Below are positions 1 to 10,919 of a DNA stretch of 64,000 nucleotides, in pieces. This stretch comes from Sequoia sempervirens (lineage: Eukaryota; Streptophyta; Pinopsida; Cupressales; Cupressaceae), in NCBI GenBank assembly GCA_007258455.2, contig VDFB02252616.1, positions 118,064,128-118,128,127 of the forward strand, written 5' to 3'. The position numbers and the translations under genes were made by a program. Position 1 is the stretch's first letter, and every line of letters begins with the position of its first letter. Under the pieces are notes generated by a model. That model was not told the origin of the DNA. It did not search any database and worked only from the letters and a program-made list of their open reading frames with translations.

Positions 1-1055
1 TTGAGGGAGTGGACAGCACAAGGTGTCCAAAAAATGTGTGGATACTTCTCCTCAACCAATAACCCAGCAGCCCTACAATTTTTGGCATTGTCGGTTACAA
101 CTTGCACAACATTTTGATGGCCCACTTCTTCAATAGCTTGGCAAAGGATGTCAGCAATAAATGGACCATCTTTCACCTATCCTTCACAATCCACTGCTCT
201 CAAAAACATTGCCCCTTTAGGGGACACAGCAATAACATTGATCAATGGGCGATTTCTTGCATCTTTCCATCCATCAGAAACTATGGTCACCCCTGTTTCG
301 ATCCACGAATCCCTTATGGGCTTCAAAGAGTCTGCTACATGTTTCACCTCTTTCTCCAATAAGGTGCAACGCACCTTCTCAAAACCTGGGCCCTTATACC
401 CCTTTGGAGCCTCATTAATAGATTTCACCATTTTTTGCCAATATGGTGAACGAACAACATTGAATGCCAATCCATTGGCATAGACACATCTTGCTATGTC
501 TTGATCAGCAATCTCTCTTGCCTCATTTTGAAATGAAGCTTCCAACGGTCCCTTAGATCTTTTATTTGAAGAGGGCATGGTTTGCTCTTGAGGGATGTCC
601 ATAAATGGATGGCTTTCTGTAGGTGGAAAATAAGAAGGTGGTGTAGGGGGTTTCATGGATCGAGATCCTTTCTTCAAAGGATGGCTTGTTTTACCACTGG
701 TTGTTTTTTGGTCTGCCTTTTCTTGCTCAGCAATATATTTCAACACTATATCTTTTGGAATGCCTTCGTTGTTTTCACCTGGACAATTTTTGATGCCTGT
801 TTCAGGGATCCCGCACAAATGCCCTTTTACTCGACTGTATGAGCTCGAATATTGAACATTGCAATGACTACAAATCCAAATATATCCTCCACCACCTGGA
901 AGTTGCCGAACCATTTCTACATATTTCCAAAGGGGAGAGGCTGGGTTTATTTTGAAACGAGATTGGATTGAGCCTGAGGAGGTACCGGTTGCCATTGTAA
1001 TACGGAATAGTGAATACCTAAGGCACAACATATTGAAATTTTGGTATTGATTCAT
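1..1055 (-). pseudogene. hAT-superfamily transposase (BED zinc finger + DUF659), broken and cut by window edge
   Basis: The protein starts near 997-1055 and reads leftward off the window. Its N-terminal ~60-120 residues form a BED-type zinc finger: a W-x-Y block, a W-x-C-x2-C pair, then an H. A low-complexity Pro/Ser linker follows, then a DUF659 domain (about residues 190-290) with the block ending in VSDGWKDARNRPLINVIAV. This order is standard for plant hAT transposases, which cut and paste DNA in the nucleus. An in-frame TAG at 177-179 interrupts it. The same frame then continues to the window edge with typical hAT sequence (VVTDNAKN and FWTPCA), so the gene continues left. The stop may have been a Gln CAG codon. 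The element is inactive as read. It is a different lineage from the hAT split across 4.7-26.8 kb. Confidence 0.85.
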
Positions 1056-1770
1056 TGAATTTGAAAGTAAAAGACTTAATTAATTTAAAAAAAATGAAAA
1101 AATTGAACATGTGTTATAGACATTTAGAGGAATGAAAAGTAAAACAAAACAATAACTAAAAAACAAAACAAAAGAATTGAAGTTCACTTGTGAAAAAAAA
1201 TGTAAAAAAAATAATCAAAAACTTCAAAGAACCTACCTCTTTTGAAGAAATCTTGCTCTACGATCTTCTTAGCAACGAATAGACACTTGCAAGTGCTTAG
1301 GAATAGCACAACAATCAACTTTGAACAATCTACGATCAGCCTTCAAGTCTATTCCAGCTTGTGCAAGCAAAAGAGTAAGTTCAGCAATGGAGGCAAAAAA
1401 TCCTTTTTTCTCATTCACAAATTGGTAAAATGAGTTTCACTTTACCTATTTCATGTTTTTGAGGCAAGTATTAGGGTTAGAAAGAATAAAAAACTATTTA
1501 AAAGTAAAAAAAAAAGTCAAAAAAATATTAAAAATTCAAAAAACGTGTTAAAAATCGCGCTGGGCGCGAAATTCTACCGGGGTTGAATCGGGTTAACCCT
1601 GGCCGGACCCACAGTCAGGGGTCCGGGAGCCGAACCCACAGGCCCATTTTCGGAGGACCTGCGAATTCGGGCGGCCGACGGACCATTCCGGACCCGAACC
1701 GAACCGAACCGAACGGGGCTATATAGGCGAATCCGGTAACATAGGAATAAACCCAAAGCAATTCCTAATA
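1056..1770. other. 5' flank of the hAT element with GC-rich subterminal block
   Basis: Upstream of the hAT start the DNA is A-rich with many A-runs. It then changes abruptly to a GC-rich block at about 1555-1735 rich in GGACC/CCGG words, with four tandem GAACC units near 1697-1718. GC-rich, repeat-bearing subterminal DNA is common at hAT ends, so the element's end probably lies near 1720-1775. I could not identify the terminal inverted repeat or an 8-bp duplication, and the opposite end is outside the window. Confidence 0.4.
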
Positions 1771-3354
1771 CCTCAGCAGCAGTTATGTTGAAGACTATAA
1801 GGCAGCGATAACTAATAAATAGGCAATTAAGTAAAGCATATTTGAACAGCGATTCACTTGATATGATTCCAAAATACAGTGATTACCACTAAATTGAGAG
1901 ACACGTCCCTAGTCAAGGAGGTGCCAGGAAAGACTGTCTTTTAATCATATTGGGGTATTAAAAGAGAATGATTCTCAAAGCAGAACATCATTGATGGAAG
2001 TAAAGGAAAGAAGACAAGACTAAGAGAATAAATAAAATCAAGAACATACAAGCAGATTGATGCATTCGAAGAGGGGACTTAGGAAAGAAGAATAGGGAAA
2101 ATAACTATAAGGGGATCAAAAAAGATAAGAGGAATATATTCTGAAAAAAGAATCATTTAATAAAAGATATTCTCTGAAAATCTGATCGTCAAGAATAACA
2201 ACAAATTGTGGTATGTCTATCATAGTTATTTTATATCATTATATGTTTGGTTATTTATATTTATTATTCCTATGATAGGCTTTATCTAACTATTGTATGC
2301 AATCATATATTCATATATATATATACGATTATGCAATAATGATGCACGCAGCAATTATTGAGCCTTATAAGTAATTATGATTCTTTAATATAAAAATGGA
2401 TAGATTTATGTATGTCTTTATCCTATGATCAATCAAATGTGAGGTTGAAGGAAGCAAGTTAGGAGGATGCAGTTTACAGGCCTCCCATGCTAAGTAGGCG
2501 ACTCCAAGGGTGGAATTGTCTTGGTTCAGACATTCCTGCCGCTTGGGGCCAAGGGGTGGGTTGTCTTGGTCAAACACTCATGCTCTTGGGCTTAGATGGG
2601 TTAAGCAGTTTACAAGAAACCCTTTCAAAGCTTCTCGTATCAAGCCAAACTATGACTGCTTGTTAGGATGGAGTCTCCCATGCTAAGTAGGCCACTCCAA
2701 GGGTGGAATTGTCTTGGTTCATACGTTCCTGCCGCTTGGGGCCAAGGGGTGGGTTGTCTTGGTCAAATGCTCATGTTCTTGGGCTTAGATGGGTTGAGTA
2801 GTTTACAAGAACCCCTTTCAAGGCTTCTCATATCAAGCCAAACTATGACTGATTGTTAGGATGGAGTCTCAATCATAAGGAGGATGGATAAGACAACATG
2901 GATAGGAAAAGTAGATACAAGTGTATTCCACTAAGCACACCACTCCGAGGGTGGAATTGTCTTGGTTCGGACATTCCTACTACTTGGGGCCAAGGGGTGG
3001 GTTGTCTTGGTTAGACGCTCATGCTCTTGGGCTTAGGTGGGTAGCTTCAGGCAGACTTATCATGTTTCTCACCCAAGTCCTATGATGATTAAAGACTTCC
3101 ACTATGCATTATGAATATTGGTAGTTTAGATAGTCTTGAAAAAAAATTATGTATTTTGTATAGCTTAATAGATAAGGCATTTATTATGTTTTGATAATAT
3201 GAAATTATATTTCCAATATTATCTAACATGATTACAAGACCTAAACCAAGATTTATCTTGCTTAAAGAATTTAAGTGGTAAGTTATAACCCTAACTACAT
3301 TAAACTTGTGATTCTAGGGCAAGATTTAGGCCAATCCCAAAAGGGGACATTACA
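1771..3354 (-). mobile_element. Probable LTR-derived sequence ending in the shared terminus
   Basis: Position 3354 is the end of a 12-base string (3343-3354) that reads TGTAATGTCCCC on the minus strand. This is identical to the verified LTR starts at 7318, 8988, 22059 and 22414. The sequence to its left would then be a minus-strand LTR containing the 193-bp repeats. The other end was not found convincingly. A candidate AAAAT duplication (1095-1099 versus 3355-3359) would place it at 1100, but AAAAT is weak evidence in AT-rich DNA. Confidence 0.4.
2455..3060. repeat. Imperfect tandem repeat, ~193-bp unit, three copies
   Basis: The anchor GGGTGGAATTG occurs at 2508, 2701 and 2949, each followed by the same text: GTCTTGGTT, then CTTGGGGCCAAGGGGTGGG, then TTGTCTTGG, then CTCTTGGGCTTAG. 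Copies one and two are 193 bp apart and nearly identical. The third is 248 bp further on and more diverged, with extra sequence before it. Small reading frames inside it are repeat by-products. The array lies in DNA that ends at 3354 with an LTR-like terminus, so it may be the U3 repeat of a degenerate LTR. Confidence 0.85.
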
Positions 3355-4440
3355 AAAATACAAACTTGGTAGCCCAAAAATTTGAATCTATAAGAGGCCA
3401 TTCACAAATCTGCACTTATAAACTTATGTCTGTTCCACGAATTTATGCATATACAGTCCCAATAACAATTGTTCATAACCCCTTTCAAATTTAAGTAAAT
3501 TGGTAATTGCTTCTCAGAATAAAATACTTGCGCCCAACAATTATTCTTAGGTCCACAGAATAATAATGTTCAATCAGAAAATACACAGAATGCTAATATT
3601 CGATCAGAATTTACACAGACCACCGAGTCTTTGAATGAAATATACTAAGCACTGATATGTTGAAGATCCAACAATGGAAACTGATACCCACCCAGATCTG
3701 AATTGAATCTCACGACAAAATTAGCCTTATTACTTAATCGACATAAGTTCACCAGTTATGGAACTAAGTACAGGACTGTAGAGTGAACATTCAGAATACA
3801 ATAGCACACATAAAACTGAACCCAAATCTAATTGCCCAGACACAAAAATAATATCAGATCACAAAGATGTCAAGCCTGATTCACATGATGAATTGCAGAC
3901 TAATAGATTTGTTCACACAAAGTGACTTATCATAGATTTCAATACAATGATTATTAGACGAATACAATTAGGCCTCTGAAATGCGTACAAAAGTACATTG
4001 ATGGCTGCGCACAGAGGAATAGTTTGAGCAAAGGAGTGCGTATGTTGACCCTTACAGCGTTGATGGTGTGCAGAAAATGTAGGTGAAGTCTGACCTGAAA
4101 TGAAAGCCAACACGAATTCTCAAGCTCTGGGGTTGCGTCCAGACCTAAGTGCAAGGTGTCAGACTACATCCTCACAAATTGCTTAGAAGCTACGCTCTAT
4201 TCCAAATTCCTGTCCCCATAATGAACTGCAACCTCCCTTAAATACAAACTTACTTAGAGCCTCCCAATAGGTCGGCCAAGACAAGAAATTCAAATATGCA
4301 AAGGGCACCAACTTGAAAAGGAGTCGGCTAGAAGGGTTAATTTAAATATTATTTATCAATAATTTTTATTTATTTTATTATTTATTTATTTATTTAAAAT
4401 GTCAAGGTGGCCGACCCAGCCCTAAATCGGGGACATTACA
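3355..4440 (-). mobile_element. Second probable minus-strand LTR fragment with the same terminus
   Basis: Bases 4429-4440 read TGTAATGTCCCC on the minus strand, an LTR start pointing left. Behind it there are AT-rich sequences and no coding capacity. Beyond 4440 the sequence changes to the 3' flank of the split hAT transposase, as expected if an LTR landed there. I could not find a matching five-base duplication of GACTC (4441-4445) on the left, so this is either a truncated LTR or one disrupted by the neighbouring insertion. Confidence 0.4.
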
Positions 4441-4734
4441 GACTCAGACTTGGGACTTGGCAAAGACTTTACAAAAGAGACTCATAATTATGCACAAGAA
4501 AAAGAAATTAATCCATGTAGAGAACACAAAACTCTCATTTGATGATCAATTTGTCATAATTCAAACATTACATATGTCATATGACCCTCAAACTCTCAAA
4601 TTTTGAAATTTCAAAGTCAAACAATACATTGTAATACAACAAAATTATACATAATAAATATATAACAGCACTATAACTGTTTACATGTGATGATGTCAAA
4701 ATACGGCCAAATGTAATCTACAACTTCCTTTTCC

Positions 4735-5314
4735 TCCTTGTAGTGTAACTTATTTTTTCAGGCCTTGGACAAGAAGGTAAGTAGGTATCAAAATGATGAC
4801 CGATTGTTTCCTTTTCCTCCATTGCATTCAACTTTGTTGCTTCTGCTACTCCTTTCTACAATTCAACGAGATCTTCATTAGTAGGTAGGACAGTACTATA
4901 TTCTTTGACAGTCCAATCTTCAAAAGGATCAATCTCATCCAAGTCGATTTCATCATGAGAAAGGCCCTCTGCCTTTTTGGTTTTAAAAGTGAAGGTTGTA
5001 CTGAACGAAGACAAGGTCATTCAGGTGCACCTAGGTCAACTTGTTTCTCTTCTTCATGTTAATGCTCTCAAATAGGCTCCAATTGCATTCACACCTAGAA
5101 ACACTACAGGGTTGAGACAAAAATGGATAGCTAGCCTTTGAAGATTTGGCGTGTCAGCACCATAATTTTCCCACTACAAATCTACGAAGATTTTTTTTAA
5201 AGGAATATAAGAACTAAGTAAAAAGTTTAGATCTTGTTCAAACTTTCAAGATTCTAGTTTCTACTTCTAGTATGAAGCTAAAAGTTGGATTTTTTTAACT
5301 TGGTTGTTGTTTTC
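4735..5314 (-). pseudogene. hAT transposase, C-terminal (dimerisation) segment of the split outer copy
   Basis: On the minus strand this stretch encodes, with frameshifts and stops, the C-terminal hAT dimerisation region. A block W-E-N-Y-G-A-D-T-P-N-L-Q-R-L-A-I lies near 5100-5180, followed by remnants of the tail rich in Asp/Glu with DEIDLDEIDPFEDW near 4910-4960. It completes the transposase whose middle part is at 22060-22413. The two halves are separated by the chromovirus and carry its TTTTC duplication (5310-5314 and 22060-22064). The tail falls apart below about 4735, where the hAT 3' flank begins. The gene is dead. Confidence 0.75.
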
Positions 5315-7318
5315 TGAAATATTCCGAGCCAATTTTTTTTGTTTTTTCAAATTACAAATTACAATCAATGCACCCGTTAAGGTTAGAAGATAAACCAAAA
5401 CGTGCTGAAGCAACTCTAACCAGAATGTACACCAGGATCCCGATGTGGGCAAGGTGTGAGCATTGGTCAGAGGATCTAAATCAAATTGCTTAAGCAGGAA
5501 CTCTAACCAAGAATGGCGCCGATGATGGCGAGCATATGGTCAGAGGATCTTCTACACTACGAACTGAAAGGGAACTCGACACCAAGTATGTGCTACCCAA
5601 TCCAGTATGGAGTGAGGGGCGACCATATGGCGGAGTGTTACAAAGTACAATGCTTGAAAGAAGACTGAAAAGCTGAAAGTACTCAACACCCAGAATGTGC
5701 TTGCTAACCCAAAGTGGGATAGTAGCTACCATAGGGCGGAGGTAAATTAAATACCATATCAAATGCTGGAAGTAAGAAGAGCATTACAATTTGATAAAGC
5801 AAGACTCTAAATTGGTGTCAGTACTACTGCCAGCTTACAATATGAAAGATGATATCTTGCTAACAATGCGAATCAGCATATAAACAGAGTTGCAACAATA
5901 TTAGAGAATTTCTTTGCTGAGAAGTAAAGCTTAAAACTGAAAGAGCACTAAACAGATCCAACCTCTTTTCAACTTGGGCAATTCCCAATGAAGCCACCGC
6001 AAAGTCTTTGAGAACTCTCAACACCCGTCCAAGAATGAAGACGCAGATTTCTCCAAACTGTTATGACAGTCCTGTATTTTTCATCATATAACCAGCAGCA
6101 CATAGGTTTCTTGAATAGCTCGAAACTCCCTTACTACTGACTCAAATGGCATGATATTGAATGCAAAACACTACTAGCATGAGGGCGCTCAAACTAACAA
6201 AAAAAACAGACTTAAAAAGCAAACATTGTTTAATGCACAATTCCCAAGATAAAGCAGATGGTACAGCCCAGCACAGGGGCGATTTTTCTTTATAAAATCA
6301 GTTACTTCTCTAAAAAATCCACAACCTGGCACAAATGGGCGCCTAGCCTAGACAGAAGGATTTATGCAATATCCATAACAAATATTTTTGTCTTTTTTGA
6401 TTTATGAATAAAACTCAAATCTGCTGAAGCTAAAATGCAACTCTAGAAATTAATCTAATATGCAAGAATCTGATCTAGACAGCCACAAGCTGATTACAAT
6501 GCACACAAGTAAATGCAAACTCACAAACTAGACTATTTCACCACTAGTTGCTCTATTGCAAGTAAGAAGCAATGCCCGAGCTAGGAGGCCTTCATTCCTC
6601 GAAGTAGTTCCAGAGCCAACCGGCAGCATAACAATACTGTAGACAAAAGATCCTGAAAAGAGAACCCAAGGCTTCCTTTTATAAGTTTCTGTTGACCTTC
6701 TCGAAACCCTAACTTCTTTTTTCAGAGTCAAAACCTTAATCCCAAGAGATGGCGTCCTTTTCCATACATCTTCAATTTGACTTCATTTAATTAAAATCCT
6801 CACTTAAATAAATGTGTCCTCCTTAAGGCTTAATTTTGACTTTGATAAATTATAAAATAATCTTTAATGAAGGCACCACCCTCAAAAGACCACCTTTCAA
6901 AACAACATGAAGTCAATAGGCTAGACCAAGGGGGTCAACGTTAAAATATAATATTAAAACGTGACTTTAATTAAATAGCTCAACTTATCTCTCCAAATGT
7001 GCCCTGAAGCCATGAATGATCAAGCCAACTGATCAAACTGAAGTAGGAAGTCAACCATGCTGAACCCAACTGTAAAACTGCCAAAAATAGAATTTACTAA
7101 AAATAGTAAATTCCAAAAAATGTTCAGAATGCCGAGATGAACATACCACTGCGAAGCTCTCTGAAAACCCAGAAAGAATCCGCCATTGAATCCACCAACT
7201 CCGAGCATATACATCCTTCAAAATAGGAAACCCTAATTTTACCTTCCAACTAGCTTTCGGGTCTCCGGAAAAGGCCAACGGTCACTGGAAAGATCAGGTT
7301 TAAGAAGGGGACATTACA
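5315..7318 (-). repeat. Chromovirus 3' LTR (2004 bp)
   Basis: On the minus strand it starts TGTAATGTCCCC (7318) and ends GGAATATTTCA (5315), a TG...CA structure. Its sequence repeats at 14120-14937 plus 20880-22059. A TATA box (CTTATAAAAGG on the minus strand) lies near 6674-6684 and marks the U3/R promoter. A small palindrome, TTTACTA-AAAA-TAGTAAA, lies at about 7087-7105. Short reading frames inside it are not genes. Confidence 0.95.
6674..6684 (-). promoter_or_regulatory. TATA box of the chromovirus LTR
   Basis: The minus strand reads CTTATAAAAGG here, in the middle of the LTR. The same motif stands at the matching place in the right LTR (near 21416-21426) and, on the plus strand, in the solo LTR (near 9628-9638). 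Its conservation in all three copies supports a pol II core promoter for retrotransposon transcription. Confidence 0.65.
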
Positions 7319-7527
7319 GTCCGCCCTCCCCAAGATTGCTTGTCCTCAAGCAATCGCAATCCAGGATGCTGCAGAATCTCATCATTTTCCCAAGTTGCAT
7401 CCTCCATAGGCAGGTTCTTCCACTTCACCAAGTATTCTCTGATGGTTCTTTTCCTCAAAGAACGTTCTCTGAAATCAAGTATCTCCTCTGGAATTAGAAC
7501 CAACTGTCCTTCATCCAAAGGTGGCAA
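7300..7527 (-). CDS. Chromodomain tail of the chromovirus integrase (after a premature stop)
   Basis: This in-frame continuation of pol follows a TAG at 7528-7530. It encodes a chromodomain: an EEILD-F-R start, then YLVKWKNLP and a TWE motif, then a helix. The chromodomain is the C-terminal module of chromovirus integrases, thought to guide insertion by binding chromatin marks. The frame passes through the polypurine tract and stops 19 bases inside the 3' LTR, at 7300-7302, an overlap known from some chromovirus clades. The stop separating it from the integrase could be a CAG-to-TAG change, so this copy would make an integrase without a chromodomain. Confidence 0.85.
   Translation of the reverse strand: MPPLDEGQLVLIPEEILDFRERSLRKRTIREYLVKWKNLPMEDATWENDEILQHPGLRLLEDKQSWGGRTVMSPS
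7320..7333 (-). other. Polypurine tract of the chromovirus
   Basis: The minus strand reads TTGGGGAGGGCGGA directly before the 3' LTR start at 7318. A purine tract at this position primes plus-strand DNA synthesis. The pol reading frame runs through it and into the LTR. Confidence 0.8.
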
Positions 7528-8982
7528 CTATGATGAAGCAACCACATTATGTCCAAGTGCCTTCTTGAGGCGAGACACGTGGAAGACATTATGTACTCTG
7601 CTATCAGAAGGTAGCTCTAACTCATAAGCTACTGCCCCAACTTTTTTGATGACCCTGAATGGCCCATAGAAGCGAGGTTTAAGCTTTTCAGCTCCACTCT
7701 TCTTGAGAGTAGACTGTCTATAAGGTTGTAATCGGAGATAAACCATATCCCCAACCTCGAAAGAACGCTCAACGCACCTCTGATCAACATACATCTTCTG
7801 CTGATTCTGTGCAATCTGCAGATTATCCTTCAATAATTTCATGATGTCTTGACTTTGCTGCAACAAGTCCTTGGCTTGAGGTGCTTTGCTATCACCAAAC
7901 ACCAAATCGGCAAAGCTAGGTGCTTCATACCCATAGAGAGCCAAGAAAGGAGATATCTTAATCGACATATGAAAGGAAGAATTATAGTAGTACTCGCCTA
8001 TGTGAAGCCACTTAACCCATGCTCTTTGCTGTTCCAATACATAGTTTCTCAAGTAGCCTTCCAACCACTTGTTCACTATTTCCGTTTGTCCATCTGTTTG
8101 GGGATGGTAACTAGTGCTTGGAGTGAGCATAGTACCATTCATTCTGAAGACCTCTTGCCAAAAAGTGCTTAGGAACTTGCTGTCCCTATCACTCACAATG
8201 TTTTTTGGCAACCCATGCAGCCTAAACACCTCATGAAAAAACAGATCTACAACTTGGGCTGCTGTAAAAGAGCTGGTAATGGCGAAGAAGTGAGTAAATT
8301 TTGTTAGCCTATCCACTACCACATAAATACAATCCTTCCCTTGGGCCTTGGGCAACCCTGTGATGAAATCCATCGAGATGCTTTCCCATTTTTGATTGGG
8401 AATAGGGAGTGGTTGCAGCAAACCAGTTGGTAATGTATGCTCATTCTTATTCATTTGACAAACAGGACACTCTTGAATATAGCGTTGTACTTCACCTTTC
8501 AATCCTTTCCAAGAAAATCTTTCTCGGATCTGCCTATATGTCTTGAAAAAACCTTGGTGACCAGCAACTGGAATGTCATGATATGTCAAAAGAATCTTCT
8601 TCTTAAGCTTAGAATCAGCTACCAGAAAGATTCTCCCCTTATAGTGTATCAACCCCTCAACCACCTTGTACCTTTCATCCTGAAAAGTACCCTCAATAAT
8701 GCTGGTTGCAAACTGATTTTTGGCATAATCAGCAAGCAACATGTCCCTCCAGTCCGTAGTAAGCTCACACAATGAGCTAAGATGGGGTCTCCTGGATAGA
8801 GCATCTGCCACGATATTATTTTTCCCTTTGACATATTCAATGTCAAAGTCGTAAGCTTGAAGCTTACTCACCCACTTTTGTTGCCTCTCGTTCAGGTCCT
8901 TCTGATGCATGAAGTGTTTGAGGCTATTGTGATCCGTCTTGACCACGAACTTGTTTCCCACCAAGTATTGCCTGAACTTGGC
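7528..8982 (-). CDS. Chromovirus pol, distal part: end of RNase H and integrase
   Basis: The frame opens from the nested solo LTR, whose first bases supply about seven false residues, then enters RNase H. Asp in TDHNSLK (about residue 25) and Asp in VADALSRR (about 68) are catalytic-site positions. Integrase follows. Its zinc site is H143/H150 and C180/C183. The catalytic triad is D213 (MDFITGLP), D273 (VSDRD) and E309 (QTEIVNKW). A GPF motif (448-450) and HNVFHVSRL precede the C-terminus. All three acidic residues are present, so the core enzyme looks intact. The frame ends in a TAG (7528-7530) just before the chromodomain. The upstream half of the same gene is at 10920-12842. Confidence 0.93.
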   Translation of the reverse strand, partial: AKFRQYLVGNKFVVKTDHNSLKHFMHQKDLNERQQKWVSKLQAYDFDIEYVKGKNNIVADALSRRPHLSSLCELTTDWRDMLLADYAKNQFATSIIEGTFQDERYKVVEGLIHYKGRIFLVADSKLKKKILLTYHDIPVAGHQGFFKTYRQIRERFSWKGLKGEVQRYIQECPVCQMNKNEHTLPTGLLQPLPIPNQKWESISMDFITGLPKAQGKDCIYVVVDRLTKFTHFFAITSSFTAAQVVDLFFHEVFRLHGLPKNIVSDRDSKFLSTFWQEVFRMNGTMLTPSTSYHPQTDGQTEIVNKWLEGYLRNYVLEQQRAWVKWLHIGEYYYNSSFHMSIKISPFLALYGYEAPSFADLVFGDSKAPQAKDLLQQSQDIMKLLKDNLQIAQNQQKMYVDQRCVERSFEVGDMVYLRLQPYRQSTLKKSGAEKLKPRFYGPFRVIKKVGAVAYELELPSDSRVHNVFHVSRLKKALGHNVVASS

Positions 8983-8987
8983 TAATG

Positions 8988-10914
8988 TGTAATGTCCCCG
9001 TCTCAAGCCTGACCTTTTCAGTGACCGTTGGCCTATTCCGGAGACCCGTAGGCTAGTCGGAAGGTAAAATTAGGGTTTCCTATTTCGAAGGATGTTCTGG
9101 TTCGGAGTTGATTGTTTCAATTGCGGATTCTTTCTGGGTTTTTAGAGAGCTTTGCAATGGTATGTTCTTCTTGGCATTCTGAGCATCTTCAGGAATTTAC
9201 TATTTTTAGTAAATTCTATTTTTGGCAGTTTTACAGTTGGTGTTGGCAGGGTTGACTTCCTACTTCAGTTTGATCAGTTGGCTTGCTCATTTATGGCTTT
9301 GGGGCACAATTGGAGAGATAAGCTGAGCTATTTAAGTAAAAATTCACGTTTTAATGTTATATTTTAACGTTGACCCCCTTGGCCTAGTCTATTGACTTTA
9401 TGTTGTTTTGAAAAGTGGTCTTTTTGAGGGTGGCGCCTTCATTAATGATTATTTTATATTTTACCCAAAGTCAAATCAAGCTGTAAGGTGGACGCATTTA
9501 TTAAAGTATTGAATTTAATTAAAATGTCAATATTGAGCTTTGAAGGAAAAGGACACCACCTTTTGAAAGGGATTAGGGTTTTGACTTTGAAGAGGAGTTT
9601 AGGGTTTCGAGAAGTCAACAGGAAATTATAAAAGGAAGTCTTTGATCCTCATTTCATCATCTTTTGTCTACAGTATTGTTATGCTGTCGGTTTGGCTCTG
9701 GAACTGCTTCGAGGAATGAAGGCCTCCTAGCTCGGGCATTGCTTCTTGCTTGCAACACAGCAACTAGTGGTGATTTAGTTTAGTTTTGTGAGTTCATTGG
9801 AATTTGTGCATTGTAATCAGCATTGTGACTCTTTAGTTTCTGTTTTTGCATATTAGCTAAATTCTAGAATTGCATTTTAGCTACAGCAGATCCGTATTTT
9901 CATTCGTAAATCAAAAAAGACAAAAATATTTGTTCTGGGTATTGCATCATACTATCTGTCTAGGCTAGGCGCCCATTTGTACTAGTTTGTAGAATTTTTA
10001 AAGAAGGATCTGAATTTTAAATGCAAAGTTGCCCCTTTGCTGGGCCGTACCTTTCAAGATTTGCTTGGATTTTCGTGCATAAATTAAATGGAGGGTTTTG
10101 ATCAGCTTTCAGTGTTCTAATTGAGTTGCCAGCATACTAGCATCATTTTGCAATCTGTCTCATGAGATTTGATGAAGTTTTGAGCAAGTTGTGAGTGAAA
10201 CTGTGAAGTACAGGGCTGTTGTTCGTGCACCAGGAAATCTGGACTGTCATAAACCAGCATTTAAGGTTGGTCTGTTTAGTGCCTTTTAGATCTAAGCTTC
10301 ATTCTTTCAGTAAAGGAAACTCTTATAAATTGTTGCAACTTGATCTATCAGTTGATTCATATTTCTAGCAAGATATTATCATTCATATTGTAAACTGGCA
10401 GTAGTACTGACAGTATAGTTAATCTTGCTTATCAAACTGTAATGCTCAATTCTAATTTCAGTATTTGCTATTGTAATTAATTCACCTCCGCCCTATGGTA
10501 GCTACTTTCCCACTCTGGGTTAGCAAGCACATTCTGGGTGTTGAGTACTTTCAGCTTTTCAGTATTTCTTTCAAGCATTGTACTTTGTAACACTCCGCCA
10601 TATGGTCGCCCCTCACTCCATACTGGATTGGGTAGCACATACTTGGTGTCGAGTTCCCTTTCAGCACTTAGTGTAGAAGATCCTCTTACCATATGCTCGC
10701 CATCATCGGCGCCATTCTTGGTTAGAGTTCCTGCATAAGTAATTTGATTTAGATCCTCTGACCAATGCTCACACCTTGCCCACATCGGGATCCTGGTGTA
10801 CATTCTGGTTAGAGTTGCTTCAGCACGTTTTGGTTTAGCTGCTAACCTTAACTGGTGCATTGCTTGTAATTCGTAATTTGAAAAAACGAAAAAAAATTGG
10901 CTCGGAATATTTCA
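8988..10914 (+). mobile_element. Nested solo LTR of the same chromovirus family
   Basis: A single 1927-bp LTR in the opposite orientation to its host. It starts TGTAATGTCCCC (8988), ends GGAATATTTCA (10914) and is flanked by perfect TAATG duplications (8983-8987; 10915-10919). It has no internal region, so it is the product of recombination between the two LTRs of a former insertion. It sits between codons of RNase H; on the two sides pol reads MLAIMHAL and AKFRQYLVG, continuous once the LTR and one duplication are ignored. The plus-strand TATA box is near 9628. It differs visibly from the host element's LTRs, so it is a relative rather than a sister copy. Confidence 0.95.
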
Positions 10915-10919
10915 TAATG

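Noticed and set aside
1095..3359. AAAAT as the target duplication of an LTR at 1100-3354
   Set aside because: The five-base match is common in AT-rich DNA and the interval would include GC-rich sequence that looks like a hAT end. Mentioned only as a candidate.
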